From Aegilops tauschii subsp. strangulata (taxonomy: Eukaryota; Streptophyta; Magnoliopsida; Poales; Poaceae): a stretch of 64,000 bases of DNA. How positions within the stretch are numbered: the stretch's first letter is position 1; every line of letters starts with the position of its first letter. The notes beneath the pieces are model-generated. The model did no database searches, had not been told where the DNA came from, and saw only the letters and a list, made by a program, of their open reading frames with translations. Made by a program: the position numbers and the translations under genes. The stretch lies in NCBI RefSeq assembly GCF_002575655.3, contig NC_053036.3:154976627-155040626 (forward strand), read 5' to 3'. Below are positions 34,105 to 43,947 of this stretch, piece by piece.

Positions 34105-34481
34105 TGTCGGGTGGTTGGTGCGACATATGCCAATGGATGGCTTATCATTGTGGGAGCCAATAAAACGTCGCCGGTGCCTGGAAACGGGATGAGGCAAAGA
34201 CATGCACGCCGGCGAATCTTACCCAGGTTCGGGGCTCTCCGAGGAGATAACTCCCCTAGTCCTGCTCTGCGGGGTCTCCGCATGATCACTAGCTCGATAA
34301 AGAGTAGCTACAATCGCTCCTAGAGCTGTTGGGATCAAGGGAGAAGAAGAACAAGGCTAGCTCTTGCTTCTCTCTATCTATGGTGTGTGTGTGTGTGCTA
34401 TGCTTGGAAGCTAAGCATGCAGAGGTGCCAACTATGCTTGGGTCGAACTATGCTCAGGGGCCAACCCTTTGCATGGGTGCT

Positions 34482-34511
34482 CCGGGGGGTTTATATAGGC
34501 CTACCCCCCGG
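34482..34511 (-). promoter_or_regulatory. E3 LTR TATA box inside a 9-bp perfect inverted repeat
   Basis: The arms ccggggggt (34482-34490) and accccccgg (34503-34511) enclose a 12-base loop with the minus-strand TATATAA box. The left LTR has the same structure at 21813-21842. The orientation drives transcription toward gag. The structure lies in U3, so it would be present in the 3' end of the genomic RNA. Confidence 0.7.
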
Positions 34512-34710
34512 GGGTACAATGGTAATCCGACTGGGAACTGGCCCCAGCCATCAGTGTCTGCGCTCGCCGGCTTCTCCGCCGGCTGTTGGGTCCCGCCGGC
34601 TGGTGGGTCCCGCCGGCTGCCGGCTACTCGGTCGACAGGCCGGCCCCACCGCCCAGGGCTTTGTCGGCGGCCGCTTACTGTAGCCGCGCCTATGATGATG
34701 AGGGCTTTGT

Positions 34711-34768
34711 CGAGGTGAGCATGGCTACAGTGGGCCGCCTCGGGGGCTATCACTGTAGCCTCACCTCG
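34711..34768. repeat. 18-bp inverted repeat in E3 U3
   Basis: The left arm is cgaggtgag, a catg insert, then gctacagtg (34711-34732). The right arm is cactgtagc then ctcacctcg (34751-34768). They pair over 18 bases with one four-base bulge and an 18-base loop. The same structure is at 22025-22082 in the other LTR. The motif CTACAGTG/CACTGTAG recurs elsewhere in the same U3. Confidence 0.85.
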
Positions 34769-35297
34769 TCTTGTCTCCTTAATGGGGCTCCTGCTTCGAG
34801 GAAGGGAGTAGCCGGCTTCCGGAGGCCGGCTATGCTCCCGGCCGACTAGGGAAAGCCGGGCCGCCTTCACGCCTCTCTCTGGCTGAAGGGGCCCGCCGTC
34901 CTTGGGCCGTACAGGAGGGGATCGTGGATGACATCGTAGCTGGCGTGGCTACAGTGCCGGGCCGCACGGGAGACATCCCTCTCATACGGCCTCCTGTAGC
35001 CATGCCCGCCTCGGGCTTTGGGGGTCGTGGGCCGCACTGTGGCCATGCCCCGTCAGGTCATCGTTATGTTGGAGTGGTTGTGGTCTTGGCCGGCTTCTAG
35101 GAGTCGGCGTCCTTCTTGGCCGGCTTCTTGGAGTCGGTGAGGCTGGGTCGCCTTCCGGGAGTCGGCTTTAGTGGTAGCCGGCCGGGGAAGGCGGCCCAAA
35201 TGCTTGGAGTGCTTGAAGGCCCAAAGGCCTGATAAATTTTCTGAAGAGCCAGGGGTAGCCGGTTTGGCTACCCGTGGCCACTTACTCCGACAATCGC

Positions 35298-38227
35298 CGA
35301 ACGGGCTGCCGCCATGTCACGCTCCTCATCTAACAGGTCAAGAGCTTCCTGCCGTGCTTTCTCGTTATCCGCTTCAACATATGCCGCTACACGAGGCGAG
35401 TCATGACGGATGTCACTAGGAAGAACCGCTTCCGCTCCATAAACCATGAAGAACGGCGTGTAGCCTATCGATCTGTTGGGTGTGGTATTGATGCTCCATA
35501 ACACTGAAGGTAACTCCTCAACCCAACAACCCCGCGTTCGTTGCAAAGGAACCATAAGCCGGGGTTTGATGCCTCTCAAGATCTCTTGATTGGCCCTCTC
35601 CGCTTGACCATTGGACTGGGGGTGAGCCACTGATGACACGTCAAGCCGGATGTGCTCACGTTGACAGAACTCCTTCATGGCACCCTTTGACAGATTGGTA
35701 CCATTGTCTGTTATAATGCTGTGTGGAAAGCCAAACCGGAAAATCACCTTTTTGATGAATTGAACCGCCGTGGCCGCGTCACACTTACTAACTTGCTCTG
35801 CCTCTACCCATTTTGTGAACTTATCAACCGCCACAAAAAGGTGGGTCTTCTTGTCCTTGGACCTCTTGAAAGGCCCAACCATATCCAGCCCCCAAGTTGC
35901 AAATGGCCAGGTGATTGGAATCATCCTCAATTCTTGAGCTAGTACATGGGCACGCCATGAGAATTTCTGACAGCCATCACATCTTTTAACCAAGTCGTCG
36001 GCATCAGCATGAGCTGTCAACCAATAGAAACCGTGACGAAACGCCTTGGCCACCAAAGATTTTGAACCGGCGTGGTGCCCACAATCTCCTTCGTGGATCT
36101 CACGCAAAATTTCACGGCCTTCCTCAGGAGATACACAACATTGAAACGCCCCTGTCACACTGCAATGATGTAACTCTCCATTGATAATAGTCATGGACTT
36201 GGACCGCCGGGTTATCTGTCTGGCCAAAGTTTCATCCTCTGGTAACTCGTCCCGGTTTATATACGCCAGATACGGAACCGTCCAATCCGGGATAACATGT
36301 AGAGCTGCCACCAACTGAGCCTCCGGATCAGGAACAGCCAAATCCTCTTCACCAGGGAGCTTGACGGATGGATTATGCAAAATATCCAGAAAGACATTAG
36401 GTGGAACCAGTTTACGTTGGGAACCCAGGCGGCTTAAAGCGTCTGCTGCTTCATTCTTCCGCCGGTCCACATGATCCACCTTATAACCTTTGAAGAGACC
36501 TGCAACAATATCCACCTCACGACGATATGCTGCCATTAGTGGGTCCTTGGAATCCCAAGTGCCGGACACTTGTTGAGCCACCAGATCCAAGTCACCGAAG
36601 CACTTAACTCAGCTGAGATTCATCTCCTTAGCCATCCGAAGACCATGGAGTAAGGCCTCATATTCAGCTGCATTATTAGTGCAAGGGAACATTAAACGGA
36701 GAACATAACAAAACTTATCACCTCATGGGGAAGTTAACACGACTCCAGCCCCCGAGCCCTCCAATTGCCTGGACCCATCAAAATGAATAGTCCAAAAAGT
36801 GTGATCCGGCTTCTCTTCTGGCGCTTGTAATTCTGTCCAATCATTGATGAAATCCACAAGTTCCTGAGATTTGATCGCCGTTCGGGGTATGTATTTCAAC
36901 CCGTGAGGCCCGAGCTCGATAGCCCACTTAGCAAGTCGACCAGTTGCCTCCCTATTCTGGATTATATCCCCCAAAGGAGCAGAGCTGACCACCGTGATGG
37001 GATGACCTTGGAAATACTGCTTAAGCTTCCGGCTTGCCATGAAAAACCCATACACCAATTTTTGCCAATGCGGGTACCTCTGCTTGGATTCAATGAGTAC
37101 CTCACTAATATAGTAAACCGGCCGCTGAACCGGATATTCCTTTCCTGCCTCCTTGCACTCCACCACAATAGCCACACTAACAGCCCGAGCGTTAGCTGCC
37201 ACATATAGCAGCAATGGCTCTTTGTCAATTGGAGCCGCGAGAACCAGCGGATTAGCTAGCTGCCGCTTTAAGTCCTCAAATGCTTCATTAGCGGCGTCAC
37301 TCCAGACGAAGTTATCCGTTTTCTTCAGCATCTGATACAAAGGGATGGCCTTCTCGCCGAGGCGACTGACAAAACGGCTCAACGCGGCAATCCGGCCTGC
37401 CAGGCGTTGAACATCATTGCTACACTTTGGTTTAGCCAAGGAGGTGATGGCTTTGATTTTTTCCGGATTAGCTTCAATGCCCCTGTTAGACACCAAAAAA
37501 CCCAAGAGCTTGCCTGCAGGTACACCAAAGACGCACTTGGCCGGATTAAGCATCATTTTATAAACCCGCAGGTTATCAAAGGTTTCCTTCAAGTCATCAT
37601 CAATGTCTCCTTTTTCCTTGATTTCACCACAATATCATCCACATAGGAGTGAACATTGCGGCCGATCTGTTTATGAAGACAATTCTTCACACACCGTTGA
37701 TAAGTTGCCTGTGCACTCTTGAGCCCAAAGGGCATGGACACATAGCAGAAGGCTCCAAAGGGAGTTATGAAGGCCGTCTTCTCCTGGTCCTTAACTGCCA
37801 TTTTGATCTGATGATAACCAGAGTATGCATCCAAAAAACTTAACCGCTCACAACCCGCCGTAGCATCAATAATCTGATCAATACGGGGGAGGGAAAAAGG
37901 ATCTGCTAGACAAGCTTTGTTGAGATCTGTGTAATCCACACACATATGCCAAGTGCCATTCTTCTTGAGGACCAGCACCGGATTAGCCAACCACTCAGGA
38001 TGGAATACTTCAACGATAAATCCAGCCGCCAAGAGCCTGGCTACTGCTTCTCCAATAGCTTTGCGTCTTTCTTCATTGAACCGGCGGAGAAACTGCTTGA
38101 CCGGTTTATACTTAGGATCAACATTGAGAGTGTGCTCAGCGAGTTCTCTCGGTACACCAGGCATGTCAGAAGGCTTCCATGCAAAGATGTCCCGATTCTC
38201 ACGGATGTACTCGATGAGCGCGCTTTC
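35298..38227 (-). pseudogene. E2 RT, RNase H and integrase, decayed
   Basis: Read right to left. The RT (about 38164-37600) has MCVDYTDLNKAC, FLDAYSGYHQI, MPFGLKSAQATY and the catalytic YVDD. A frameshift occurs near 37590. The connection RNase H region (to ~36900) follows, then a second RNase H-like domain (TIHFDGS, AAEYEALLHGL, CFGDLDLV, NEAADALSRLG). The integrase has an HHCC zinc finger (GDCGHHAG...CDGCQ), GLDMVGPF, ITDNGTN and NGQAERAN. The frame is interrupted by TGA at 36723-36725 and 36609-36611, and by E3. The extra RNase H domain is a known hallmark of Tat elements. Confidence 0.9.
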
Positions 38228-41200
38228 CTATTTCGGATCCAAGTTAGCGCTGATGCTAAACAGCTTGGACGAATTGCCAGGCATGAAGTCAACAAGTTTA
38301 GTCTCATCAGCCGATTTAAACTTTAGAGCCGGATCATTCTCCATAGTTGGTTTCTTCAACAAAGTCATATCTGCCGGATCAACATTGTCTTTGTAAAACT
38401 TCAACTCCTCTGTTGCACAAACCGACTCAGCATAAGCCACATCACCTTCCTCACACTCTAGAGCAATCTTGCGGCTTCCATGCACGGTTATAGTTCCCTT
38501 GTGACCCGACAACTTGAGCTGTAGATAGACATAACAAGGCCGTGCCATAAACTTAGCATAAGCTGGCCGTACAAATAGGGCATGATACGGGCTTCTGATT
38601 TTCACCACTTCAAAGGTCAAGGTTTCTGATCTCGAGTCATGCTCATCTCCAAAAGCGACCTCCAGAGCTATCTTACCAACAGGATATGCCGACTTACCAG
38701 GCACCACACCATGGAACACCGTATTGGACGGTTTAAGATTTTTATCTGTTATCCCCATGCGACGGAAAGTTTCATAATAAAGGATATTGATACTACTCCC
38801 TCCATCCATGAGTACCTTAGTGAACTTATAACCTCCCACCTGAGGTGCCACCACCAGAGCCAGATGACCCGGATTGTCAACCCAGGGTGGATGATCGTCC
38901 CTACTCCACACAATGGGCTGCTCGGACTAGCGCAAATAATGGGGCACCGCCGGTTCAACGGCATTTACCACCCTTTTATGAAGCTTCTGATCGCGCTTGT
39001 CCAAGCTAGTGGTGAAGACATGATACGGTCCGCTATTCAACTGCTTCGGGTTGCTCTGGTAACCCGACTGCTGCTGCCGCTGCTGCTGATTGCCCTGATG
39101 ATTATAGCCACCTTGGTTACCTTGATTACTTTGATTGTTATGTCCACCCTTATTGCCATGGATCCCTGAACCGGAATTTCCTCCGCCTGAACCGCCTCCT
39201 GATCCATGATCATACCGAAAAGAGTCAGAATTTTGAAATCTTGCATGATGTAACAATCTTTCCAGAGGTGTGTGGATGGTTCCTCCTTCGTCCCATGCTT
39301 TGGACAGGGCTGGTTTAACAGATACAACAAACGGTCCGGGTTAGGATTTGGCATTCCATTGCGCCGGGGCCGTTTACCCTTACGCCGCTGGCCCTTGTCA
39401 TGTGTATAGTGTTAGCCACAAAGTCTAAACTGTGGTCTGCTTTACGCTTGCCGCCGTTTCCATGACCCGCTGGGTTGTGGTGCTGCCCCTTGGCGTTGCC
39501 ACTCTTCTTTCCCTTCCCTGTCTTATCATCATCAGACTCGGGATCCTTGGTACTATCAGAGTCGGCATACTTCACTAGTGCACCCATGAGGGTTCCCATG
39601 TCATTACAATGACGTTTAAGCCGTCCCAACTTCAACTATAATGGTTCAAACCGGCAATTGCCTTCCAATGTTAAAACTGCGGTGTCAGTGTTGATGCGGT
39701 CTGATGAATGCGAAATCTTCGAAACCCGGCGCACCCAATGGGTTGTTGACTCTCCTTCCTCCTGGACACAGGCAGCTAGGTCCACAATTGACATGGGCTG
39801 CTTGCATGTATCCTTGAAATTCTGAATAAACCGGGCTCTCAACTCGGCCCATGACCTGATAGAATTAGCCGGTAAGCTCTTTAGCCAAGTGCGGGCCGTT
39901 CCTTCTAGCATCATGGTGAAGTACTTCGCACATGCCGCATCATCCACGTCCAACGTCTCCATGGCCATCTCATAGCTTTCGACCCATGTTTCAGGGGATA
40001 AATCGGCGGTGTAATTCGGCACCTTGCGCGGGCCCTTGGAATCTTTGGGCAGGCGCACATTGCGCAACACCGGGACAAGATATGGCACTCCCAAGGAACT
40101 GGAGGTAACTCCTGGTTCCACCGATGTGGTTGGACGAACCGGAGTAAGCTGATGAGCCTCGTGCTGCGCCGCTAACTCGGCCTCTCTGCGTGCCCGAGCC
40201 CGGTCCACCACCTCCTGAGCATCACCGGCACCACCCGCCGGGTGATGGCCACGGGGCGGATCACGGTTCTGCGCATTGCTTGATACTGCCGGTTCATCCA
40301 TATGCCTGCTGTAACTCCGGCTTGGACGGGGAGTGGAATGAACCCGATCGCGACTATATGAATAAGCCTCCTGTTGAATCAAGGCTGTCTGAAGAAGCTC
40401 CTTAACCTGACGCGTCTCGACCGCTGCTGGAGAATCGCCTTCGATCGGGATGGCCGCCAGCCATGAAGTGGCAGCGACAATGTTGTCCATTGGGTTAGAA
40501 TAATGACCCGGTGGTGTGGGGACATGAGGTACCACAACGTTGTTCTGATGAGGCGGATCCACCAAACGTGGCTGAACCAGCGCCCCTGCTCCGGGTGCCT
40601 CTGCCCGGTTTACCACCGGCAGATTACTGGTTCCTGCTCCTGGGGTGTTAAAGAGATTTCTAGCCTCATAAACTGGCGGCAGGCGAGATCGGTGCCTCCT
40701 CTTCAGGACTTCGTTCGACGCACTCTGATCCAGCATAATCCGATAAGCTTGTGCATCCAAAGCGGCCCGCTCCGCGGCTATCCTGGTATCCTCAACTGCT
40801 AAGTCGGCTTTTGCATGGGTGATCTGATCTTTCACTTTCGTGATTTCCGCATTGTGTGTATCCTGATCCGCCGGGTTAACCTCCGCCATCAGCGTTGCCA
40901 ACATGTCAAACAAATCAGATAAAACTTGAGACGGTGGTCGCACAGGCCTCCTGCCCCAGTCGCTGCCGCCGCTGCTGATCCGGAAATCAACGCCGCTGCG
41001 GTCGAAGAGTGGAGTGCTGGTTGTGTGCCGGCCATGAAGATCGCCACCCGGCTTAGCAGATCAGAGGGGTCCGGAATACTGTCGCCATCGGAACAGCCCC
41101 CAATCCTTCCATCTTGTAACTGATATAACGACTCGGTCTCTCCAGTCGATGACTCGTCGCCGGGATAAATGACGGTCTCACCACCAGATTCCGATCTATC

Positions 41201-41518
41201 CTCAGATTCCCCTCCATGGATAACTCCCACGAAGGCACGCTTCATGACAGGCTTGACCCGGGCAGATCTCGCACGCTGAGCCGTTTCGACGAGGTCGGTG
41301 CAGATGTCCGGCTCAGGGCCCGGTTCGCCGATCTTGCCAATGAAAATGTGTATGCTACCAAAGGGGACCCGGCACCCATACTCGATTCAGCCGGCCTCGG
41401 GGCCCCAGCCTGCATCATCGATGTAGAGCTTGCCACGATGACTCTTGGTCATCCGGCCCACAGCGTAACCCTTGAGTCCTTCGAAGTTGCCCTCCAAGAA
41501 CTTGAAACCATCGTGTGA
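38228..41518 (-). pseudogene. E2 Gag and protease, decayed
   Basis: The Gag capsid region lies in the ORF 40943-39636 (KYFTMMLEGTARTWLKSLP, WAELRARFIQNF). The N-terminal region at 41245-40889 is in another frame. The nucleocapsid part is scattered over frames between 39635 and 38930 and includes a Gly/Asn/Gln-rich stretch. The protease (38911-38228) has LMDGGSSINILY and SPYHALFVRP. Defects are frameshifts near 40940, 39636 and 39330, a TAG at 38927-38929, and a TAG at 38228-38230 that separates protease from an in-frame RT. E3 has a TAG at the same place. Confidence 0.85.
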
Positions 41519-41520
41519 TA

Positions 41521-41538
41521 GCCCCACGGTGGGCGCCA
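41521..41538 (-). other. E2 primer binding site
   Basis: On the minus strand TGGCGCCCACCGTGGGGC starts two bases after the LTR. The identical 18-mer is used by E3. The TGGCGCC start suits a tRNA-Asp-like primer, but the full tRNA match was not verified. Confidence 0.75.
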
Positions 41539-41540
41539 AC

Positions 41541-42065
41541 TGTCATGGTTTTGTCACGGCAGATGTCCTAGAGAAAGGACTTAGTCGTGGAGCCATCGCT
41601 ATGGGTTAGCTTGAAGGGGTTAAGGCGGACAAGGGATGCAAGATAGTTTTATACTAGTTCGGCCCTTTCGATGAAGGTAAAAGCCTACGTCTAGTTGTGA
41701 TGGAATTGATGGGGTTTTGATGACCGGGGAGCGAAAACGCTTTGCCTGAGTCTCGAGTTGTTGTCTGTTGTCCCTGAACCGCCGCCGGGTCGTCCCCTTA
41801 TATACATGGGTTGATGCCCGTCAGTTTACAGACTCCGAGGCCGGCTCATAATCGTGTCCGGCTCGGTCTCTGCTACGCATATCTTACGACACAAGTTTAC
41901 ATCTCAATACCGGTTTGTGTCTACATGCCTTAAACCGGCTTTGGGCCCTGAGCCTTCATGAAGCGTCACCGTTTGTCTTCATGGGCTTCAAATACAGATG
42001 AACTACTTATGAAGTTAACCCGGCCTCTCTTGGCCGGTTTACGCCTAGTGGTAATATCCCCAACA
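41541..42065 (-). repeat. E2 5' LTR
   Basis: 525 bp, the same length as the left copy. A minus-strand TATA box (TATATAAG) lies at 41797-41804. It is flanked by an imperfect inverted repeat (cgtc-ccc and ggg-tt-gatg; the left LTR has gacg, a better match). Confidence 0.93.
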
Positions 42066-42766
42066 GAACCTATTATGTTTTCATGAATATATGTGAGTTC
42101 TTGATCCTATCTTGCAAGTCATTAGTCACCTACTATCTGTTATGATCTGGCAACCCCGAAGTGACAATAATCAGGACCACTCCCGGTGATGACCGTAGTT
42201 TGAGGAGTTCATGTGTCCACTAAGTGTTAATGCTTTGGTCCGGTACTCTATTAAAAGGAGGCCTTAATATCCCTTAGTTTCCAATAGGATCACGCTGCCA
42301 CGGGAGGGTAGGACAAAAGATGTCATGCAAGTTCTTTTCGATAAGCACATATGACTATATTCGGAATACATGCCTACATTACACTGATGAACTGGAGCTA
42401 GTTCTGTGTCACCGTATGTTATAACTGTTACATGAGGAATCACATCCGACATAATTATCCATCACTAATCCAATGCCTACGAGCTTTTCACATATTGATC
42501 TTTGCTTAGTTACTTTTCCGTTGCCACTGTTACAATTACTACAAAACTGCTACTGTTACTTTTGCCACCGTTACCGTTACTTCCATACTACTTTGCTACT
42601 AAATACTTCGCTGCAGATATTATGTTTTCCGGCTGTGGTTGAATTGACAACTCAGCTGCTAATACTTGAGAATATTCTTTGGCTCCCCTTGTGTTGAATC
42701 AATAAATTTGGGTTGAATACTCTACCCTCGAAAACTGTTGCGATCCCCTATACCTGTGGGTTATCA
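42066..42766 (+). repeat. E1 3' LTR, part 2
   Basis: This resumes the E1 LTR after E2, starting with the duplicated gaacc (42066-42070) and ending GGGTTATCA. It is followed by the E1 target duplication tggtg. It matches 6836-7529. Confidence 0.92.
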
Positions 42767-42771
42767 TGGTG

Positions 42772-43448
42772 TGAGGCCGCCGTCGCCGCAGAATAATAGG
42801 GGGTGTGGGTGAGTAGAGGAATGGCGTGGCCAGCGGTGGTAGCTGTAGGGGGCGGTGAGGCCTCCGCGACAGCACACCCGACCACGGGAGGCAGGACCAC
42901 ATGGTGGTTTGGACGGCTAGAGCAAGAAAATCAGAGGTTGAAGAAGCAGGACGACTGTTGGATGTTAACAATCCAACAGTCACTGGTGATAGAATCGTTT
43001 GTTGACTAAGTTGACAAATCCTCAGTACGCGTCAACTTAGTAGGGCCTCAAGTCAGCCTCCAAATCTGGTGGGCCCCAGCTGCCATGGGGAGCACTCGTT
43101 ATTTTTCGGTTAATAAGGAGGCACTTTCTTCAGTGCCAAGATATAGCTGGTGGGTCCCAGCTGTCATTGGGAGTATTCATTCTTTTTGGCGTAATAAGGA
43201 GGTACTTGCTTGCATGTGGCCATGGACCATGTGGGTCCCAACTGTCAGCCTCTCCAGGTACATCCCTCTTTCGATGTTGTCATTTGTTGACAACGTTGAC
43301 CACGCCGTGCCGAGAACACCAGCGGTGTGGACAACGGCGAGAAGCAAGAAGAGAATGACCCGGAGGCGGCGAAGCCACAACAGTGGGGGATGTGGGTGAG
43401 TAGAGGGATGGCCTGGACCGCGGTGGGAGTAGTAGGGGCGCTGAGGCC
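42772..43448. repeat. Right half of the repeat hosting E1
   Basis: This begins right after the tggtg target duplication of E1 and ends where the E4 LTR starts. It shares motifs with 5860-6140 (gataaggaggcacttcc-like, agctggtgggtcc) and carries an internal duplication: the gtgggtgagtagagg(a/g)atggc segments near 42805 and 43391. No ORF with recognisable product was seen. Confidence 0.5.
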
Positions 43449-43912
43449 TGAGGGAGTCCTGGATTAAGGGGTCCTCGGGCGTCCGGCCTGTTGGACATGG
43501 GCCGGACTGATGGGCTATAAGATACAAGACAGAAGACTCTCTCACGTGTCCGGGTGGGACTCTCCTTGGCGTGGATGGCAAGCTTGGCATTCGGATATGA
43601 AGATTCCTTTCTCTATAACCGACTTTGTACAACCCTAGTCCCCTCCGGTGTCTATATAAACCGGAGGGTTTAGTCCGTAGAGGCAATCACAATCATACAT
43701 GCTAGACTTCTAGGGTTTTAGCCATTACGATCTCGTGGTAGATCAACTCTTGTAATACTCATATTCATCAAGATCAATCAAGCAGGAAGTAGGGTATTAC
43801 CTCCATAGAGAGGGCCCGAACCTGGGTAAACATCGTGTCCCCCGTCTCCTGTTACCATCGACCTGACACGCACAGTTCGGGACCCCCTACTCGAGATCCG
43901 CCGGTTTTGACA
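43449..43912 (+). repeat. E4 5' LTR (464 bp)
   Basis: The LTR has TG...CA ends and is followed by ccaacattggtgctttcatt. The primer binding site probably begins at tggtgctttcattgagag (about 43920), but the matching tRNA was not identified. Confidence 0.85.
43641..43668 (+). promoter_or_regulatory. E4 LTR TATA box inside a 9-bp perfect inverted repeat
   Basis: The arms ccctccggt (43641-43649) and accggaggg (43660-43668) enclose the ten-base loop gtctatataa. The architecture matches that of E3 although the LTRs are otherwise different. Confidence 0.75.
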
Positions 43913-43947
43913 CCAACATTGGTGCTTTCATTGAGAGTTCCGCTGCG

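Larger units (their letters stand above)
21436..35292 (-). mobile_element. E3: nearly intact Tat-like Gypsy element with intact antisense gene
   Basis: It is 13.9 kb with a perfect target duplication atcgc (21431-21435, 35293-35297) inside the E2 integrase. The LTRs (TGTCGG...CCGACA) are 1171 and 1188 bp. They differ by one 17-bp tandem duplication and about 17 substitutions by hand count (~1.5%). At an assumed 1.3e-8 substitutions per site per year that is roughly 0.5-0.6 million years. gag-PR, pol and the antisense gene are all recognisable. The only clear defects are a frameshift in gag near 32850 and a TAG before RT. This is the youngest element of the nest. Confidence 0.93.
34105..35292 (-). 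repeat. E3 5' LTR (1188 bp)
   Basis: The PBS follows it on the minus strand. It is 17 bp longer than the other LTR owing to a tandem copy of a gggtcccgccggctg-containing unit near 34585-34615. Confidence 0.95.
14850..42065 (-). mobile_element. E2: Tat-like Gypsy element with antisense gene, inserted in E1
   Basis: The target duplication gaacc is perfect (14845-14849, 42066-42070). The 525-bp LTRs (14850-15374, 41541-42065) differ at about 22 positions by hand count. The PBS next to the right LTR shows the sense strand is minus. In the sense direction the order is LTR, PBS, gag, protease, RT, RNase H, integrase (interrupted by E3), 3' untranslated region with a 65-bp minisatellite, an antisense gene, and LTR. 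The antisense gene and a second RNase H-like domain after the connection region point to the Tat lineage of plant Gypsy elements (established feature of the lineage; assignment here is inferred). Without E3 it is about 13.4 kb. Confidence 0.9.
6146..42766 (+). mobile_element. E1: Athila-like Gypsy element lacking reverse transcriptase
   Basis: The ends are TGATACGTCTCC...GGTTATCA and a perfect 5-base target duplication tggtg flanks it (6141-6145, 42767-42771). Without the inserted E2 it is about 9.4 kb: 5' LTR, PBS, gag, protease, a third ORF, a long 3' untranslated region, PPT and 3' LTR. No RT, RNase H or integrase coding was found, so it must have moved using proteins of a related autonomous element. 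The LTRs differ at roughly 4% of sites by hand count. The gag and protease types match the Athila lineage of plant Gypsy elements (lineage call is inference from motifs). Confidence 0.88.

Noticed and set aside
41216..41518. Plus-strand ORF before the E2 PBS
   Set aside because: It is opposite the start of E2 gag; no support beyond being open for 100 codons.
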